From Hemibagrus wyckioides (Eukaryota > Chordata > Actinopteri > Siluriformes > Bagridae): a DNA stretch of 64,000 nucleotides. The number at the start of each line of letters is the position of its first letter. Positions within the stretch are counted from its first letter, which is position 1. Positions 48,763 to 64,000 of the stretch are shown here, one piece after another. The position numbers and the translations under genes were made by a program. The stretch spans positions 12,377,892 through 12,441,891 of the forward strand of contig NC_080734.1 of the NCBI RefSeq assembly GCF_019097595.1, in the 5' to 3' direction. The notes below the pieces were generated by a model. The model had not been told where the DNA came from, did no database searches, and was given only the letters and a program-made list of their open reading frames with translations.

Positions 48763-49137
48763 TATAGATGGATGAGCCTGTATTAAAAGTGCACTTCCTG
48801 ACCAGTCCATCTGCTGCATTACAGGATCTTTACCAAGATGTTCATCAATGAAAAAGTAACACACAAACCCTGATTGAACTGATATTTGGATGACTCTTAA
48901 TGCATTAATGACACAGACACATTCATTTAATTTTAGTGACAAGAAAACAGATTCTTTGTCAAATCTTGAATGCTAGGTGCTCTACCCAGGCTAACATGGC
49001 AAACAGTAGTAGGAACTCATATTGCTGACTTCATAGTACAGCAAGTGACAATGCAGTGGCCACTTTGAGACCTATCTGCATTGTTAGTACATCTTTATTC
49101 GTGGTCTAGCCTCCACTGGTGATCAATTTCTGACTAT

Positions 49138-49368
49138 AAGAAGAAGCCTTTATTATCACCACAAATACATTACAACACAGTGGAATTCTTTTTTTTGCAT
49201 ATCCCAGCTGAGGAAGTTGGGGTCAGAGTGCAGGGGCAGCTATGATGCAGTGCCCTTGGAGCAGAGAGAGTTAAGGGCCTTGCTAAATTGGCCAACAGTG
49301 GCAGCTTGGCAGTTTTGGGGCTTGATCCTCAACCTTCTGATCAACAACCCAGAGCCTTAACCAAGACT
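49138..49368 (-). mobile_element. tRNA-derived SINE, near full length
   Basis: On the minus strand: GGTTAAGGCTCTGGGTTGTT (box A), TTGAGGATCAAGCCCC (box B), GCCAAGCTGCCACTGTTGG, AGGCCCTTAACTCTCTCTGC, CATCATAGCTGCCCCTGCAC, TGCACTCTGACCCCAACTTC, GGGATATGC, TGTAATGTATTTGTGGTGAT and an AATAAAGGCTTCTT end. Order and length fit a complete SINE. Confidence 0.8.
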
Positions 49369-49620
49369 GGTGTTGCCTGGTTGGTTTTAGCTGGTGGTCT
49401 GTTCTGAACACAGCAGTAACACTGAAGAAAAATGAATGAATTAATAGCAACTCCTAGACTACTTTCAGTAATTACAAACTGAAATATTATGTGAGAACAG
49501 TCTATCTGATGGAGAAAGACCCTGGTACCAGATGTTATTGATTTTAAACATATTTACGTGTTTTATCATTGTTGATAAGCCTTACCTCAATCATTCTGTT
49601 TGTTTTTTTATGTGTATAGA

Positions 49621-49653
49621 ATGTCCAGCAAACAAAGTCTGGCTCCCAGATAA
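49621..49653 (+). promoter_or_regulatory. mga: Upstream ORF in the mga leader
   Basis: If the acceptor at 49619 is used, the first ATG of this exon (49621) opens a 10-codon frame that closes with TAA before the main ATG at 49707. Its start context is weak, unlike the main one (CACCATGG), so leaky scanning would be expected. Confidence 0.4.
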
Positions 49654-49706
49654 GACAATCAGACTGCTCATTACAGGACTGACTGTGGCATAATAGGGTT
49701 TGCACC

Positions 49707-63965
<14,259 letters not shown>

Positions 63966-64000
63966 GTAAATACAGAGTATAATTTGGTTGAGTAAAGTCT

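Larger units (their letters stand above)
47416..49619 (+). other. mga: Probable mga intron 1
   Basis: Runs from the donor after 47415 to the acceptor TATAG at 49619. It contains a deleted Tc1-like copy (48309-48762) and a minus-strand SINE (49138-49368). Confidence 0.6.

Overview
The window is vertebrate nuclear DNA from a bony fish. It has spliced genes with GT-AG introns and CpG-rich promoters, an ORA (V1R-like) olfactory receptor, and many fish-type Tc1/mariner, SINE and LINE remnants. The repeat types look most like a catfish or related ostariophysan; that placement is an inference from repeat flavour only. No prokaryotic, viral or CRISPR content was seen.

Layout: (1) 1-6110: intronic or intergenic, with a short Tc1-like copy at 44-569, a CpG-rich patch at 3180-4080 ending in a long (AG)n, and a second Tc1-like fragment near 4.7-5.0 kb. 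(2) 6111-10417, minus strand: the first coding exons of an EML1-type microtubule-associated protein (N-terminal coiled coil plus Ser/Thr/Pro linker), continuing off the left edge. (3) 12.4-13.9 kb: a repeat nest in which a Tc1-like element sits inside the 3' end of a non-LTR retrotransposon. (4) 18988-24029, minus strand: the complete coding region of bahd1 in six exons, with a probable non-coding first exon in the CpG island at 28.35-29.2 kb. (5) 29.2-44 kb: gene-poor, dominated by a 2.84-kb (GAGT)n-type array at 32847-35684, more Tc1 and SINE remnants, and a CpG-rich stretch at 39.7-41.0 kb that may hold a promoter. (6) 44183-45109, minus strand: an intronless ORA/V1R-type receptor. (7) 46.95 kb to the right edge, plus strand: mga, with a CpG-island promoter, the T-box exon, and 22 coding exons through the bHLH-zipper, running off the right end.

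The reading frame was followed across every exon junction of bahd1, mga and the visible part of eml1, and the phases agree throughout. bahd1 and mga both encode chromatin repression factors (heterochromatin scaffolding; the MAX-partner subunit of the PRC1.6 complex). I recall both as lying on human 15q15, so their proximity may be conserved synteny. The receptor between them is unrelated in function.

No convincing new system was found. The most unusual items are the zoned, nearly C-free tetranucleotide array, the Tc1 copy lodged inside a retrotransposon-tail microsatellite, the His-rich loop of the ORA receptor, the shared perfect CRE palindromes in three CpG-rich patches, and the unexpected poly-Ala N-terminus of the eml1 transcript.
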